64,000 bases of DNA from Roseiarcus sp963836695 (GCA_963836695.1 CAWIKX010000013.1:1-64000), one strand, 5' to 3'. Shown: positions 54,793 to 64,000, counted from the first letter of the stretch. A program made the numbers and translations. Notes: a model not told the origin generated them from the sequence alone.

Positions 54793-55188
54793 TTACGTCG
54801 AGCTTGCGCTGCGCGCGAGCGCATGTTCGATGATTTCGATGAGCTCCTTGCGCTCGTTCAAGCGCCGATCGTCGAGGGCGGCGGCTTCGATGGCGAGTTC
54901 GACAAGCTTCGCCCGCGTCCCCTGCGTCAGCACGCTGCGACGTGCGCTTTCTTGCTCTCGCGCCAGCTGATCGAGCCTGAGCTGCAGCATCCGAATGCGA
55001 CGCGTGACCAGTCCGGCTTGAGCGCCGTAGACGGGCTCGTCCGCCTCCAGCGCGTCGAAAACCGCCTTCAGGTCGTCGTTCAACTGCAGCTGCTGGCGGT
55101 CGAGCGAATGAAGCCGTGAGCGGCCGACCTCGCGCATAAGCGTTTGAAGTCGGCCGATGCGAGTCAGCGCGTCGAGCCGTCCTTTCAT
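54793..55188 (-). CDS. FliJ-like coiled-coil protein
   Basis: A 131-residue coiled-coil protein (RIGRLQTLMREVGRSRLHSL, LKAVFDALEADEPVYG, LRLDQLAREQESARRSVL). FliJ-like in size, charge and location between fliR and flgJ-type genes. Sequence identity with FliJ is not certain. Two bases from fliR. Confidence 0.6.
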   Translation of the reverse strand: MKGRLDALTRIGRLQTLMREVGRSRLHSLDRQQLQLNDDLKAVFDALEADEPVYGAQAGLVTRRIRMLQLRLDQLAREQESARRSVLTQGTRAKLVELAIEAAALDDRRLNERKELIEIIEHALARSASST

Positions 55189-55190
55189 CG

Positions 55191-55982
55191 CTAGCCCGAG
55201 ATGAGCCAGACGCCGAAGCCGCTGATGAACGCTTCGATCGCCGGTTTGATGGTGAAGTAAAGCAAGAGCAGGCCGCCCGCGGCGACGAAGGGTGTGGCGA
55301 CGAAGAACACCTGGACCTGCGGCGTCAGCCGATTGACCAACGCAAGCGCCAGATTGACCACGAGCGCGTAGATCACGTAGGGCGAAGTGATCCTGAGCGC
55401 GAGACGGAACGATTCGCCGAGCACGTCGGCGATCTGCTTCAGCGCCAGTCGCGCATTGAAGTCAGCGCCAACCGGCACGACGTCGTAAGAAGCGACGAGC
55501 CCGCGCAAGAGCTCCCAATGAAGGTTGGCCGCAAACAATAATGCGATCGCGGCGAGGGAGATGAGCGTCGCCAATGGCGCCATTGGCTCATCGCCCTCGA
55601 TCTGGAATCCCGACGGACTGGAGAACCCGAGCATGGAGGCGGCGCCGACGGCCAGCGCCTCGAGAGCGAAATAGAATAGCCTCGCCAGGATGCCGATCAT
55701 GCCGCCGACGAGCGATTCGACGGCAATCGTCTTGAGAGCGAGGATCGGATCGTCGGCAAGCGCTTCGCTAGGCACGCGCTCGAGCAAGAGCGGCGTCAGC
55801 GTCAGGGTGACCGCCAGCGCGACGAACAAGCGAACCTGGGTCGGAATTTGCGTGTTCGAGAATCCGGGGGCCAACATCAGGCATCCACCGATGCGGCAGA
55901 ACAGCACAAAGGCGCCAAGAGCCGCCCTGGGCGCGAGCGCCACATGCGGCGCCGCCATCGCCCCCGAGACGAGCGCGGTCAT
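55191..55982 (-). CDS. fliR: Flagellar export apparatus protein FliR
   Basis: A 263-residue integral membrane protein of the type III export gate. FVLFCRIGGCLMLAPGFSNT and QVRLFVALAVTLTLTPLLLE are the N-terminal FliR helices, with LGFSSPSGFQIEGDEPMAPL, and a TIKPAIEAFISG end. It overlaps flhA by four bases. Confidence 0.9.
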   Translation of the reverse strand: MTALVSGAMAAPHVALAPRAALGAFVLFCRIGGCLMLAPGFSNTQIPTQVRLFVALAVTLTLTPLLLERVPSEALADDPILALKTIAVESLVGGMIGILARLFYFALEALAVGAASMLGFSSPSGFQIEGDEPMAPLATLISLAAIALLFAANLHWELLRGLVASYDVVPVGADFNARLALKQIADVLGESFRLALRITSPYVIYALVVNLALALVNRLTPQVQVFFVATPFVAAGGLLLLYFTIKPAIEAFISGFGVWLISG

Positions 55983-58066
55983 GCGATCGCGCCTAAAGAC
56001 TTCACCTCGAACCCGCGCGCGACTTCGAGCTGCGACAAAACCGCAAGCGTCGGAAACATGCGCTCGATGATCATGCGAACATAGGGCCGCGTCTCGGGGG
56101 CCGTGACGAGCGCGAACAGACGCCGCTCGTCCATCCGTTTGCGGATCGCCGTCGAAGCCTCGGCCGCGAATTGCTCCATTAGCCTGGGATCGATGTCGAA
56201 TTCGACCACGTCTCCTTTGGCGTCCCGCTTGAGAGCCTGATGGAACGCGAGATCCCAGCGGTTGCCGAGCCTCAGAACGGCGAGCGCGCCTTCGTCGGCG
56301 AGGTCGCCGCAGATCTGCTGAGAAAGCCGAATACGCACCTGCTCGACAATCTGTTCAGGCCGGCGCACGTGGGGCGCTACTTCCGCCACCGCCTCCAGAA
56401 TCAGACTGAGGTTGCGAATGGAGACGCGCTCAGCGAGCAGAAGTTTCAGGGTCGCGAGCAGCGTCGATTGCGAAATTTGCGACGGACACATGTCGTCGAG
56501 GAGCCGCTTGTACTCGGGCTCCAGCCGATCGAGCAGCGCGCGCATATCCTTGTACGACAAAAGGTGAGCGAGGTTGTTATGGATGACCTCGCTCAGATGG
56601 GTGAGCAGCACCGAGACAGGATCGACCGGCCTGAAGCCGGCGCGCCTTGCGTCCTTGACGAAAGCCTCGGGAATCGCGATCGCGCGTATGCCGAAGGCGG
56701 GCTCGCGCACTTCGTCGCCAGGCAGATTGGGACGCGCTCCGTCGCCGATGACGATCAGGTGGTCGGTCACCCGCAATTCGTGCGTCGCGACCGCGGCGCC
56801 GTGAATTTTGATCTGATAGGTCCTTGGCGCCGCCTTGATGTCGTCGGAGAGGCGGATCTCCGGAACTACGAAGCCATACTGGCGCGCGAACTTGCGCCGC
56901 ATCTTGCCGATGCGGGAGCCGATCTCGTCGCGCGAGGACAGCAGCGCGGCGTTGAGCTCCTTGCTGAGGACCAGTTCGATCTCGAAGGACTTGAGCTGCT
57001 CCTTGATTGACGAGCGCGCTTCAGCCTTGGCCCGCTCCTCCCTCGCTGAGACTTGCGCCGCCTCCGCGACGCGGTCCTTCTCGAGACGCCGGGGAATTGC
57101 GAAGCCGACGAACGCCATCAGGCCGCCAATGAGCGCGAAAGGCAGGAAAGGCAGCCCGGGAACGACGCCCAGAACCGCCATCGCCAGCGCGGCGAGAAAG
57201 AGCGCGTTTGGATAGCCGCTCAACTGGTCGATCACGGCTTTGTCGGCGGAGCCGCGCGTGCCACCCTTCGCCACGAGCAGGCCGGCGGCGAGCGAGATGA
57301 TGAGCGCCGGGATCTGCGTCACCAGGCCGTCGCCGACGGAAAGCTTGGTGAAGACATCGGCCGCGGAGCCCAGCGTCAGCCCGTGCCGGGTGACGCCGAT
57401 GACGATGCCGCCGAAGATGTTGACGGCGAGAATGATGAGCCCGGCGATCGCATCGCCCCGGACGAATTTCGAGGCGCCGTCCATCGACCCGAAGAAGGCG
57501 CTTTCCTCCTCGAGCTCGCGCCTGCGCGCCTGCGCGACTTTCTCGTCAATGAGGCCCGCCGAGAGGTCGGCGTCGATCGCCATCTGCTTGCCGGGGATGG
57601 CGTCGAGGGTGAAGCGCGCCCCAACCTCGGCAATGCGGGTCGCGCCCTTGGTGATGACCAGGAAGTTGATCGTCACCAAAATGAGAAAGACGATGATGCC
57701 GATGACGAAATCGCCGCCCATCACCAGGTGAGCGAAGCCACCGATGATGTAGCCCGCTGATGTCGGACCCTGTTCGCCGTGCGACAAAATAAGCCGGGTG
57801 GTCGAAATGTTGAGGGCGAGCCTCAGGATCGTCGCGACCAGGAGTACGGTGGGGAAGGCCGAGAACTCGAGCGGCTTTTGGATCCACAGGGCCACCATCA
57901 GAATCAGCACTGAAAGCGCGATCGACAGCGCGAGGCCGAAGTCGATCATCACCGCCGGAACGGGGAGGAAGAAGAGGCAAAGAATGAGAACAATGCCGGC
58001 GGCAAAAGCGATGTCTTTGCCGCCGCGGTCTGCTGCTGGCGCGCTCCCCACCGCCGTCAATGACAT
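55979..58066 (-). CDS. flhA: Flagellar export gate protein FlhA
   Basis: A 695-residue FlhA. Eight membrane helices occupy the first 320 residues, including the FHIPEP-type cytoplasmic loop (RIAEVGARFTLDAIPGKQMA, GLIDEKVAQARRRELEEESA). The C-terminal cytosolic domain holds the chaperone and substrate docking part. The start MSLTAVGSAP (58066) is chosen; the frame is open a little further upstream with a GTG. First gene of the flagellar run. Confidence 0.95.
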   Translation of the reverse strand: MSLTAVGSAPAADRGGKDIAFAAGIVLILCLFFLPVPAVMIDFGLALSIALSVLILMVALWIQKPLEFSAFPTVLLVATILRLALNISTTRLILSHGEQGPTSAGYIIGGFAHLVMGGDFVIGIIVFLILVTINFLVITKGATRIAEVGARFTLDAIPGKQMAIDADLSAGLIDEKVAQARRRELEEESAFFGSMDGASKFVRGDAIAGLIILAVNIFGGIVIGVTRHGLTLGSAADVFTKLSVGDGLVTQIPALIISLAAGLLVAKGGTRGSADKAVIDQLSGYPNALFLAALAMAVLGVVPGLPFLPFALIGGLMAFVGFAIPRRLEKDRVAEAAQVSAREERAKAEARSSIKEQLKSFEIELVLSKELNAALLSSRDEIGSRIGKMRRKFARQYGFVVPEIRLSDDIKAAPRTYQIKIHGAAVATHELRVTDHLIVIGDGARPNLPGDEVREPAFGIRAIAIPEAFVKDARRAGFRPVDPVSVLLTHLSEVIHNNLAHLLSYKDMRALLDRLEPEYKRLLDDMCPSQISQSTLLATLKLLLAERVSIRNLSLILEAVAEVAPHVRRPEQIVEQVRIRLSQQICGDLADEGALAVLRLGNRWDLAFHQALKRDAKGDVVEFDIDPRLMEQFAAEASTAIRKRMDERRLFALVTAPETRPYVRMIIERMFPTLAVLSQLEVARGFEVKSLGAIA

Positions 58067-58367
58067 CGCCGCCCTCGCGCAACGGGAGCCTGCACATGGC
58101 GCCACTACGCGGGAGAATGTGGCGCGAAGCTTGCGCGAGGGTCGAAGCGCCCGGCAGCGCTCTGCTCGGGTCCGCCCTCATCCAAAGGGCGTTCGGGCGA
58201 AGCGGGATTAGAGAAGGAGCTTAACATTTTCTTGCGAGAATCCGACTTCTATGCTACTTATTTCTCAATCGCCGGTTCGTCGCCCGGCGGTTGATTCCGA
58301 AAACAAAATCCCTTTCTCCTTTCTCAACCCCCGCGTAACCCATTGAAAAGTCCTGATTCCAAAAAAT

Positions 58368-58444
58368 AAACGCTAGTAAACGCTAGCTATTTTACTAGCG
58401 TTTAGGCGCGTTTAACTAGCGTTTAGGCCCGTTTATGCGCGTTT
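58368..58444. repeat. Iteron-like array upstream of pyrB
   Basis: Four copies of the 10-mer AAACGCTAGT/ACTAGCGTTT. Two copies in one orientation (58368, 58378) are followed by two in the other (58394, 58415) and by a run of GGCGCGTTTA-type half units. The last two full copies are 21 bases apart, two helix turns, and their 21-base units (ACTAGCGTTTA then GGCSCGTTTA) differ at one base. The array lies between flhA and pyrB, in AT-richer DNA than the flanks, and looks like a protein-binding array. Confidence 0.7.
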
Positions 58445-58577
58445 GTGCAGGTCTAGTTGGCTGGTTCGGCGCGTGGCCCAGGCCGGAGCACATGGCTTGT
58501 CGCGGCGATGGCGAGGCGCGAGCTTGAAGCGTCGCGCGTTTTGGCTCAATCAGGGGCGTCCGGAATCGCGCCTCACA

Positions 58578-59525
58578 ATGATCGCCCCATCCCCGCCCGT
58601 CTTCTCCCAACGCCATCTCCTTGGCGTCGAGCACCTGTCGCGCGAGGAGATCGTGGCGCTGCTCGACCTCGCCGACGAAGCGGTCACCATCTCGCGGCAG
58701 GTCGAGAAGAAGCGCTCCACTTTGCGTGGCCGCACTCAGATCAATCTGTTCTTCGAGGCGTCAACCCGCACCCAGTCGTCGTTCGAGCTGGCGGGAAAAC
58801 GGCTTGGCGCAGACGTGATGAATATGGCGGTCGCGGCGTCGAGCGTCAAAAAGGGCGAGACGCTGATTGACACCGCCATGACGCTTAACGCCATGCGGCC
58901 CGACATTCTGGTGGTGCGACACCATCACGCGGGCGCGGTGCATTTCTTGGCTCGCAAAGTGGATTGCTCGGTGGTCAACGCGGGCGACGGCGCCCACGAG
59001 CATCCGACCCAGGCGCTACTGGATGCGCTGACGATCCGGCGCAATCTCGGCCGCATCGAGGGCCTGACCGTCGCGATCTGTGGCGATATTCTCCACTCGC
59101 GCGTGGCGCGCTCGAACATCTTGCTCTTGAGCAAACTCGGCGCCTATGTGCGTGTCGTCGGGCCCTCGACGCTTCTTCCGGCAGGCGTTGAGCGGATGGG
59201 CGTCGAAGTCGCTCGTGACATGCGTTCGGGGCTCAAGGACGCCGATATCGTCATGATGTTGCGCTTGCAGCGCGAGCGCATGACCGGCGCGTTCGTGCCG
59301 TCGGCGAGAGAATACTTCCGCTATTTCGGGCTTGACGAGGCCAAGCTCGCTTACGCAAAACCCGGCGCGCTCATCATGCATCCCGGGCCGATAAACCGCG
59401 GGGTCGAGATCGACACGCTGGTCGCCGATAGCGCGCAATCGCTCATCCGCGAACAAGTGGAGATGGGGGTCGCGGTGCGGATGGCGGTCCTGGAAGCGCT
59501 CGCGCGCAACATCCCGAATGCATGA
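58578..59525 (+). CDS. pyrB: Aspartate carbamoyltransferase catalytic subunit
   Basis: A 315-residue ATCase catalytic chain, second step of pyrimidine synthesis. Carbamoyl phosphate site in EASTRTQSSFELAGKRLGA, conserved ALLDALTIRRNLGRIEGLTV, and the aspartate-site HPGPINRGVE. The ATG at 58578 fits the family N-terminus; a longer in-frame start at 58443 would add 45 residues of no similarity. No pyrC or pyrI is adjacent. The repeat array at 58368 lies about 130 bases upstream. Confidence 0.95.
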   Translation: MIAPSPPVFSQRHLLGVEHLSREEIVALLDLADEAVTISRQVEKKRSTLRGRTQINLFFEASTRTQSSFELAGKRLGADVMNMAVAASSVKKGETLIDTAMTLNAMRPDILVVRHHHAGAVHFLARKVDCSVVNAGDGAHEHPTQALLDALTIRRNLGRIEGLTVAICGDILHSRVARSNILLLSKLGAYVRVVGPSTLLPAGVERMGVEVARDMRSGLKDADIVMMLRLQRERMTGAFVPSAREYFRYFGLDEAKLAYAKPGALIMHPGPINRGVEIDTLVADSAQSLIREQVEMGVAVRMAVLEALARNIPNA

Positions 59526-59527
59526 AA

Positions 59528-60436
59528 TCAGCCAGCCGCCGTGTCGCGCTGCGATTTTCCGCCGAGCACGAAGCGGGAGAACGCCAAGGCCTGTCGCGCG
59601 GCTTCATCCATCTGGGCTTCGTCGGCGTTGTCGCTCAGGTCGCGCCAAACCCTGATGTCGTTTCCGACCTGGCCGCCCATCTTGACGAACGGCTCCATGA
59701 CGACGGCGCCGGAATATCCGATCTCGCGCAGCGCCGTGCCGATTTCGTGCCAGGGCAACCCGCCTCTGCCCGGAACGCGCCGATTGTTTTCGCCAGTATG
59801 AAAATGGCCGAGCAGCGGGCCAGCGGTGCGGATCGCCTTGCCGAAACTGTCCTCCTCGATGTTCATATGGAACGTATCGAGCATGACCTTCACGTTGGGC
59901 TTGCCGACCTCCTTGACGAAGGCGACCCCTTCTTCGGCGGTGTTGAGGACATGGTTCTCGAATCGATTGAGCACTTCGAGGCACAGGTTGACGCCGCGAT
60001 TGGCTGCAAAATCGGCGAGGCTCGATATGCCTTCGAGGCCCCTCGCCCTGTCGCCGGGCTTGTCGACGGGCTTGGAGTAGTCGATCGGCCAATAGGAGTG
60101 GAGGGCGCCGCCGATCACGTGGATATCGAGCTTGGCGAGATTGGTGAGCGTCTCTTCGAAGAAGGCGCGCCCCGCTTTTCTGATCGCGGGGTCGGCGGAA
60201 GACAGGTTTCTGTGCTGGGATGGACCCAGTCCGGCGGTGATCGTGATGCCGTTGTCTCGAGCGGAGCGGCCCACTTCGGCGATATGCGCGGGGCTGTAGC
60301 TATTCAGATGATGAGCGGCGATCTCGATGACGTCGAAGCCCAGCTTGGCGACTTTCTCCACGTATTTCAGGCAGTCGGCGCTCCACTCCTGCTCCCAGTA
60401 CGAATAATAAATGCCGAATTTCAATTGCGTCTCCAT
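59528..60436 (-). CDS. D-tagatose/D-psicose 3-epimerase family isomerase
   Basis: A 302-residue sugar isomerase/epimerase TIM barrel starting METQLKFGIYYSYWEQEW. Metal and catalytic residues are present: E in CLEVLNRFENHVLNT, D in VMLDTFHMNIEEDS, H in GHFHTGENNRRVPGRG, and E in VVMEPFVKMGG. It interconverts ketohexose epimers. It lies downstream of a sugar ABC transporter on the same strand, suggesting a linked catabolic path. Substrate not known. It converges on pyrB with 2 bases between stops. Confidence 0.85.
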   Translation of the reverse strand: METQLKFGIYYSYWEQEWSADCLKYVEKVAKLGFDVIEIAAHHLNSYSPAHIAEVGRSARDNGITITAGLGPSQHRNLSSADPAIRKAGRAFFEETLTNLAKLDIHVIGGALHSYWPIDYSKPVDKPGDRARGLEGISSLADFAANRGVNLCLEVLNRFENHVLNTAEEGVAFVKEVGKPNVKVMLDTFHMNIEEDSFGKAIRTAGPLLGHFHTGENNRRVPGRGGLPWHEIGTALREIGYSGAVVMEPFVKMGGQVGNDIRVWRDLSDNADEAQMDEAARQALAFSRFVLGGKSQRDTAAG

Positions 60437-60834
60437 GTCTGAAGCGAAGCGTTGCGGTTGGTCGCTATCGTAGAGCTGGGCGCCTGACTTAACCGTCTCC
60501 AACAAGGGCGCCTGCTGTCGCAAGGACGATTGATCCCGCGAGGAGACCGGCGGCGTCGGAGACGAATTGGATCCAGGCGGCCCGGCGAGCTGATCGCAAT
60601 CCTCGCCATCATGCGCAGAACGAAGTCCGCAGGTTTGCTCTTCGACATAATGTAACGACCATTGGCTCGGCGCGATGCATCAAGTTCGGCACTCGACCGC
60701 ACGAGTTCGTCGAAGGTCACGTTTCGGGGCATTGTCGGAGAAACCACGAATGAAATCGCCGAGTTTGAGCTTCGGCGCCCACTTGTCCCGCGAAATCGGC
60801 CGCATTCTCGCGCAGGCGCCGAAGTCGCATGGAG
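60437..60834. other. Gap between transporter operon and epimerase
   Basis: About 400 bases. On the minus strand one frame reads MRPISRDKWAPKLKLGDFIR, then GFSDNAPK and a stop near 60683. It is protein-like but short and unrecognised, perhaps a remnant. No terminator hairpin was seen. Confidence 0.35.
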
Positions 60835-61839
60835 CTACTTCCTGACACTTTCGAACAGCGCTCGCAGCGTCGGCGTTGAAGATCGAAAGACCATGACGGC
60901 TATCAGGAACAGGCCCCAGACTGCGGTGGAGAGATGCTGATTGGCGCCGAGCAAATTGAGGCCTGACGACAGCGTCTGCAGGATGAGCAGCGACACGAAC
61001 ACCGGCGCCACGCGACCGAATCCGCCGAACGGATCGACGCCGCCGAGAAAGGACGCGAGCACGGTCACCAGCAGCAAGGCGTCGCCGTGCCCGACGCGCA
61101 CTGAATTGAACTCCGTCAGCATCAGGATACCCGCTAGCGCGCACATCATTCCCGACAAGGCATAAACAAGAGTGAGTGAGCGCCTGACGGGGATTCCCGA
61201 GTATTCGCTCGCCCGCGGGTTGGAGCCGATCATCGCCACCGAGAAGCCGTGACGCGTGCGCGCGAGCAGCACGTGCCATAGGATTGCCGCTACAGCGAAC
61301 ACGAGCATCGGCACGGGAATGCCGAGGATGACGCCGTGGCCGATTTCGCTCAGGAAAGCCGGAAAGCCCGAAATGTCTCCGCCGCGGGTGAGAAATTCCC
61401 CAAGCCCTTTCAGGAAGATCATCATCGCAAGCGAAGCGAGGATCGGATGCGCGCCAAAATAGGCGATGACCACACCCATGGCCGCGCCAGACGCGCCGCC
61501 GACGGCCAGCGCCGCCGCGACGCCGACGACGAAAGCCAGGACGCCTGCGTTCGGCCCGCCATTCATGTTAAGGATCCAGGCGAGGGTCAGACCGCTGAGA
61601 TTTGCCGTGGCGATCACCGCAAGATTGATTCCGTTGGCGATGATTGGCGCGAGCATTGCCAGAGTGAGCAGACCCAGGTCGGGCAACTGAAAGCCAATTG
61701 AATCGAAATTCCCGATGCTCAGAAACTGCGGCGTCGTTAGGCTGAAGGCGATCACAGTAAGGGCGAACAGTCCGAGGAGTCCTATCACCTCTCGCCCAAA
61801 TACGCGGCTCAGGCGTTCAGTGAATGTCGACATGACCAT
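60835..61839 (-). CDS. Sugar ABC transporter permease (RbsC-like), second
   Basis: A 334-residue inner-membrane permease with about ten helices, of the BPD_transp_2 family. GAHPILASLAMMIFLKGLGE and SNPRASEYSGIPVRRSLTLV are typical RbsC/XylH segments. Its start overlaps the first permease gene by about 20 bases (ATG at 61839 or 61833). It works with the ATPase and the other permease. Confidence 0.85.
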   Translation of the reverse strand: MVMSTFTERLSRVFGREVIGLLGLFALTVIAFSLTTPQFLSIGNFDSIGFQLPDLGLLTLAMLAPIIANGINLAVIATANLSGLTLAWILNMNGGPNAGVLAFVVGVAAALAVGGASGAAMGVVIAYFGAHPILASLAMMIFLKGLGEFLTRGGDISGFPAFLSEIGHGVILGIPVPMLVFAVAAILWHVLLARTRHGFSVAMIGSNPRASEYSGIPVRRSLTLVYALSGMMCALAGILMLTEFNSVRVGHGDALLLVTVLASFLGGVDPFGGFGRVAPVFVSLLILQTLSSGLNLLGANQHLSTAVWGLFLIAVMVFRSSTPTLRALFESVRK

Positions 61840-62815
61840 GCCTCCTCGCCCCGCCCGCCAGGAGCGCGCCCAGTTCAAAGTTCGAGAGCGAGATGGCCGC
61901 GAGGATCGTCAACCCGATCAGCATCTTGAAGGCGTAGGGCGAGACGCCCAGCAGATTCAGCCCGTTTTGCACGACCGCCACCAGCATTACGCCAAGAAAG
62001 CAGCCGAACACGGATCCGCGGCCGCCGCCTAGCCGCGCTCCGCCGAGCACGACTGCGGCGAGCACATCAAGTTCGCGACCAATGAGAGCGTTCGGAACGA
62101 CCTCTTGGACGAGATTAACCTGTATGAGGCCGCCGATGCCCGCCATCAGTCCCAACCACCCGTAGGCAATGAATTGGATCTTCACCGTCGCGACGCCGGC
62201 GCGGCGCGCCCCTTCGGGATTGTCTCCGAATGCGTAAATCTGTCGACCGGTCGTCGTGCGCGAGATCAAGAACCAAGTCGCCGCCATCGCTGCAACCATG
62301 CCGGCTACCGGCAGAGTGAGCGCACCGCCCGCGCCGAGCGAACCGACCGCGATGCGATCGGTCCACCAGTCCGGCAAATCGTAGATCGACTTTCCGGATG
62401 TCGTGAACATCAGCAGGCCAAAAAACGCGTTGAAGGTCGCGATGGTGGCGACGATCGAGATGATCCGGAAGCCGGCGATCAGGCATGCGTTAATGCAGCC
62501 GAGTACTATTCCGAAGGCTCCCGCGAACAGGAGACCGAAAAGCCAATTGCCTCCGCCGACTGCGTGCAGGGCCAGCGCGGTGAGGTACTGTGCGACCGAC
62601 GCGCCGACGGCGAAGGAAATGTCGATGCCGCCGGCGATCAGCACTACGAGCAGTCCGACGGCCCAAATCACGTTAACGGCGTTGTTGTTCAGCAGCGACG
62701 CTAAGTTTCCGGCGGTGAAGAAGATCGGCGAGGCGAAGGTCAGATACAGCGTCAAGGCCGCCAGGACGACGAGCAGGCGCACCTCGCCTTCGTGGGTTCG
62801 TAAATAGTCACGCAT
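61817..62815 (-). CDS. Sugar ABC transporter permease (RbsC-like), first
   Basis: A 332-residue BPD_transp_2 permease starting MRDYLRTHEGEVRLLVVLAA, with AGGIDISFAVGASVAQYLTA and FGDNPEGARRAGVATVKIQF, the EAA-like loop that contacts the ATPase. GGARLGGGRGSVFGCFLGVM near the end is typical. It overlaps the ATPase gene end by 8 bases. Confidence 0.85.
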   Translation of the reverse strand: MRDYLRTHEGEVRLLVVLAALTLYLTFASPIFFTAGNLASLLNNNAVNVIWAVGLLVVLIAGGIDISFAVGASVAQYLTALALHAVGGGNWLFGLLFAGAFGIVLGCINACLIAGFRIISIVATIATFNAFFGLLMFTTSGKSIYDLPDWWTDRIAVGSLGAGGALTLPVAGMVAAMAATWFLISRTTTGRQIYAFGDNPEGARRAGVATVKIQFIAYGWLGLMAGIGGLIQVNLVQEVVPNALIGRELDVLAAVVLGGARLGGGRGSVFGCFLGVMLVAVVQNGLNLLGVSPYAFKMLIGLTILAAISLSNFELGALLAGGARRHGHVDIH

Positions 62816-64000
62816 AGACAGCGCGCTCCAGATCGGTGAGGGAGATGCTGCGCGGATCATATTCCGCGTCGATGCGTCCGCCTGCCATGTGAAGGATGCG
62901 GTCGGAATTGAAGTAGACCTCGGTCACTTCGTCCGAGATCATCAGGATGGCGATACCGCGTTCGGCGAGCCCGCGAACGATTTTGTAGATCCCGTCGCGC
63001 GCGCCGACATCGACGCCGACCGTCGGGCAGTCGAGGAGCAAGACCTTCGGCGACGTCGCAAGCCATTTCACAAGCACGACACGTTGCTGATTGCCGCCAG
63101 ACAGTGTCGACACCGGGTCTTCCGGCAGGCCGATCTTGATGGCGAGTTCGCTGACGCCCTTATCGACGGCCGCTGATTTCTTCGCCTCGGAGATCAAGCC
63201 GCCGGGGCCCGTGATCGCCTTCAGGGTCGTGATTACGGCGTTGCCGGCGATGGATTGCGGCTGCACCAGTCCGAGCGCGAGGCGGTCCTCGGAGACGTAG
63301 GCGATCCCCGCGGCGATCGCTTCGCGATTGCTCGAGAAGGCGACGACTGAGCCGGACAAGCGGACCGAGCCTGCGTCGGGTCGAGACATGCCGAATAGCG
63401 TATGCGCAAGTTCGGTGCGGCCCGCACCGATCAATCCGATGAGACCGACGACCTCGCCGGCGCGCAAGGTCAAATTAACGTCCTCATACTCGCCTTGGCG
63501 CGTCAGGCCGGAAGTTTCGACGACGATCGGCGCGTCGCCGACGTCGCGGGCGGTGACAGCCTGGTCGAACCGCTTGCCCGTCATCAATTCCGTCAGCCGC
63601 GACTGGGTCATGCCCGCAGCGTCGCACACGCCCACCAGTCGTCCATCGCGTAGAACGGTGACGCGGCTCGACACGTCGAGCACCTCCGCGAGCCGATGAC
63701 TCACAAAAACCACAGCGACGCCAGAGGCGGAGAGTGTGCGCACGACAGCGAGCAAGCGGTCCGTCTCGGACTGTGTGAGCGATGCGGTGGGCTCGTCCAT
63801 GAAGATGAGCTGGGCGTCGCTTGCGAGCGCGCGTGCGATCGCCACCAATTGTCTTCCCGAAATCGGCAAACTCCTGAGCGGCGCGCTGAGGTCGAGCTCC
63901 ACGCCAAGCTTGCCGAGCGCGGCGCGCGCGGTCTCGCGTATGGCGCGGTAGTTCACGAGCCGCGGCGCACCGACGAGGCCGTCGAAGGCGATGTTCTCGG
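62808..64000 (-). CDS. Sugar ABC transporter ATP-binding protein (partial)
   Basis: The C-terminal about 397 residues of a fused two-domain sugar ATPase (RbsA/MglA type); the N-terminus is outside the window. The first domain ends with signature-like ISGRQ and Walker B LIFMDEPTASL. The second has the A-loop and degenerate P-loop GLIGAGRTELAHTLFG, signature SGGNQQRVVLVKWLA, and Walker B LLLDCPTVGVDVGA, where the usual Glu is Cys. Such DCPT/DSPT second sites are seen in this family, where one site is degenerate. No substrate-binding protein gene is in the window. Confidence 0.9.
   Translation of the reverse strand, partial: ENIAFDGLVGAPRLVNYRAIRETARAALGKLGVELDLSAPLRSLPISGRQLVAIARALASDAQLIFMDEPTASLTQSETDRLLAVVRTLSASGVAVVFVSHRLAEVLDVSSRVTVLRDGRLVGVCDAAGMTQSRLTELMTGKRFDQAVTARDVGDAPIVVETSGLTRQGEYEDVNLTLRAGEVVGLIGLIGAGRTELAHTLFGMSRPDAGSVRLSGSVVAFSSNREAIAAGIAYVSEDRLALGLVQPQSIAGNAVITTLKAITGPGGLISEAKKSAAVDKGVSELAIKIGLPEDPVSTLSGGNQQRVVLVKWLATSPKVLLLDCPTVGVDVGARDGIYKIVRGLAERGIAILMISDEVTEVYFNSDRILHMAGGRIDAEYDPRSISLTDLERAVYA

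Overview
The window is high-GC alphaproteobacterial DNA, most likely from a Rhizobiales lineage near the Beijerinckiaceae/Methylocystaceae. This rests on gene content: aconitase X, a PaoABC-type aldehyde oxidoreductase, a PEP-CTERM protein, OprB porin, the degP-regulator-kinase-glnE block, and CGGG-rich palindromic repeats. No rRNA, tRNA or CRISPR array was recognised. The genus is inference.

Region 1 (1 to about 9,000) looks like an integrated mobile element. It starts beside a frameshifted AraC-type regulator remnant. It then carries a Cas1-family integrase with an intact active site (E, H, D/E), an antisense helix-turn-helix regulator, several small unknown genes, a divergent family-B (phi29-like, DNA_pol_B_2 type) DNA polymerase with a coupled small gene, and an AT-richer P-loop ATPase of the Sll1717 type. 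Cas1 plus PolB with no cas2, effector or CRISPR array is the signature of a casposon-like self-synthesising transposon. This is the main find. Its ends were not located.

Region 2 (9-31 kb) is mostly chromosomal housekeeping and accessory metabolism: adenosine kinase, an acyl-CoA synthetase, a DEAD-box helicase, aconitase X (large subunit frameshifted), HrpB with a repeat inserted in frame, rplK-rplA, a decayed Mrr-like nuclease, DUF29, an MHS transporter, an isocitrate-lyase-like enzyme, a GlcG/HbpS-like protein, an OprB porin and a sugar porter.

Region 3 (30.5-40.7 kb) holds the envelope-stress and nitrogen block degP > response regulator > histidine kinase > glnE on the minus strand, then rpmF, a GNAT protein, YbjN, a UbiK/BMFP protein, a broken alcohol dehydrogenase tail and a PEP-CTERM protein.

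Region 4 (41-53 kb) has a membrane-anchored serine hydrolase, an aldehyde oxidoreductase operon (2Fe-2S, FAD and molybdopterin subunits), a KAP-family NTPase flanked by REP-like palindromes, a sulfotransferase, a YqeY protein and carA.

Region 5 (53-64 kb) has a flagellar block on the minus strand (two small proteins, a rod-binding protein, a FliJ-like protein, FliR, FlhA), an iteron-like repeat array, pyrB, and a sugar ABC transporter operon (ATPase cut by the window end, two permeases) followed by a tagatose/psicose-type 3-epimerase.
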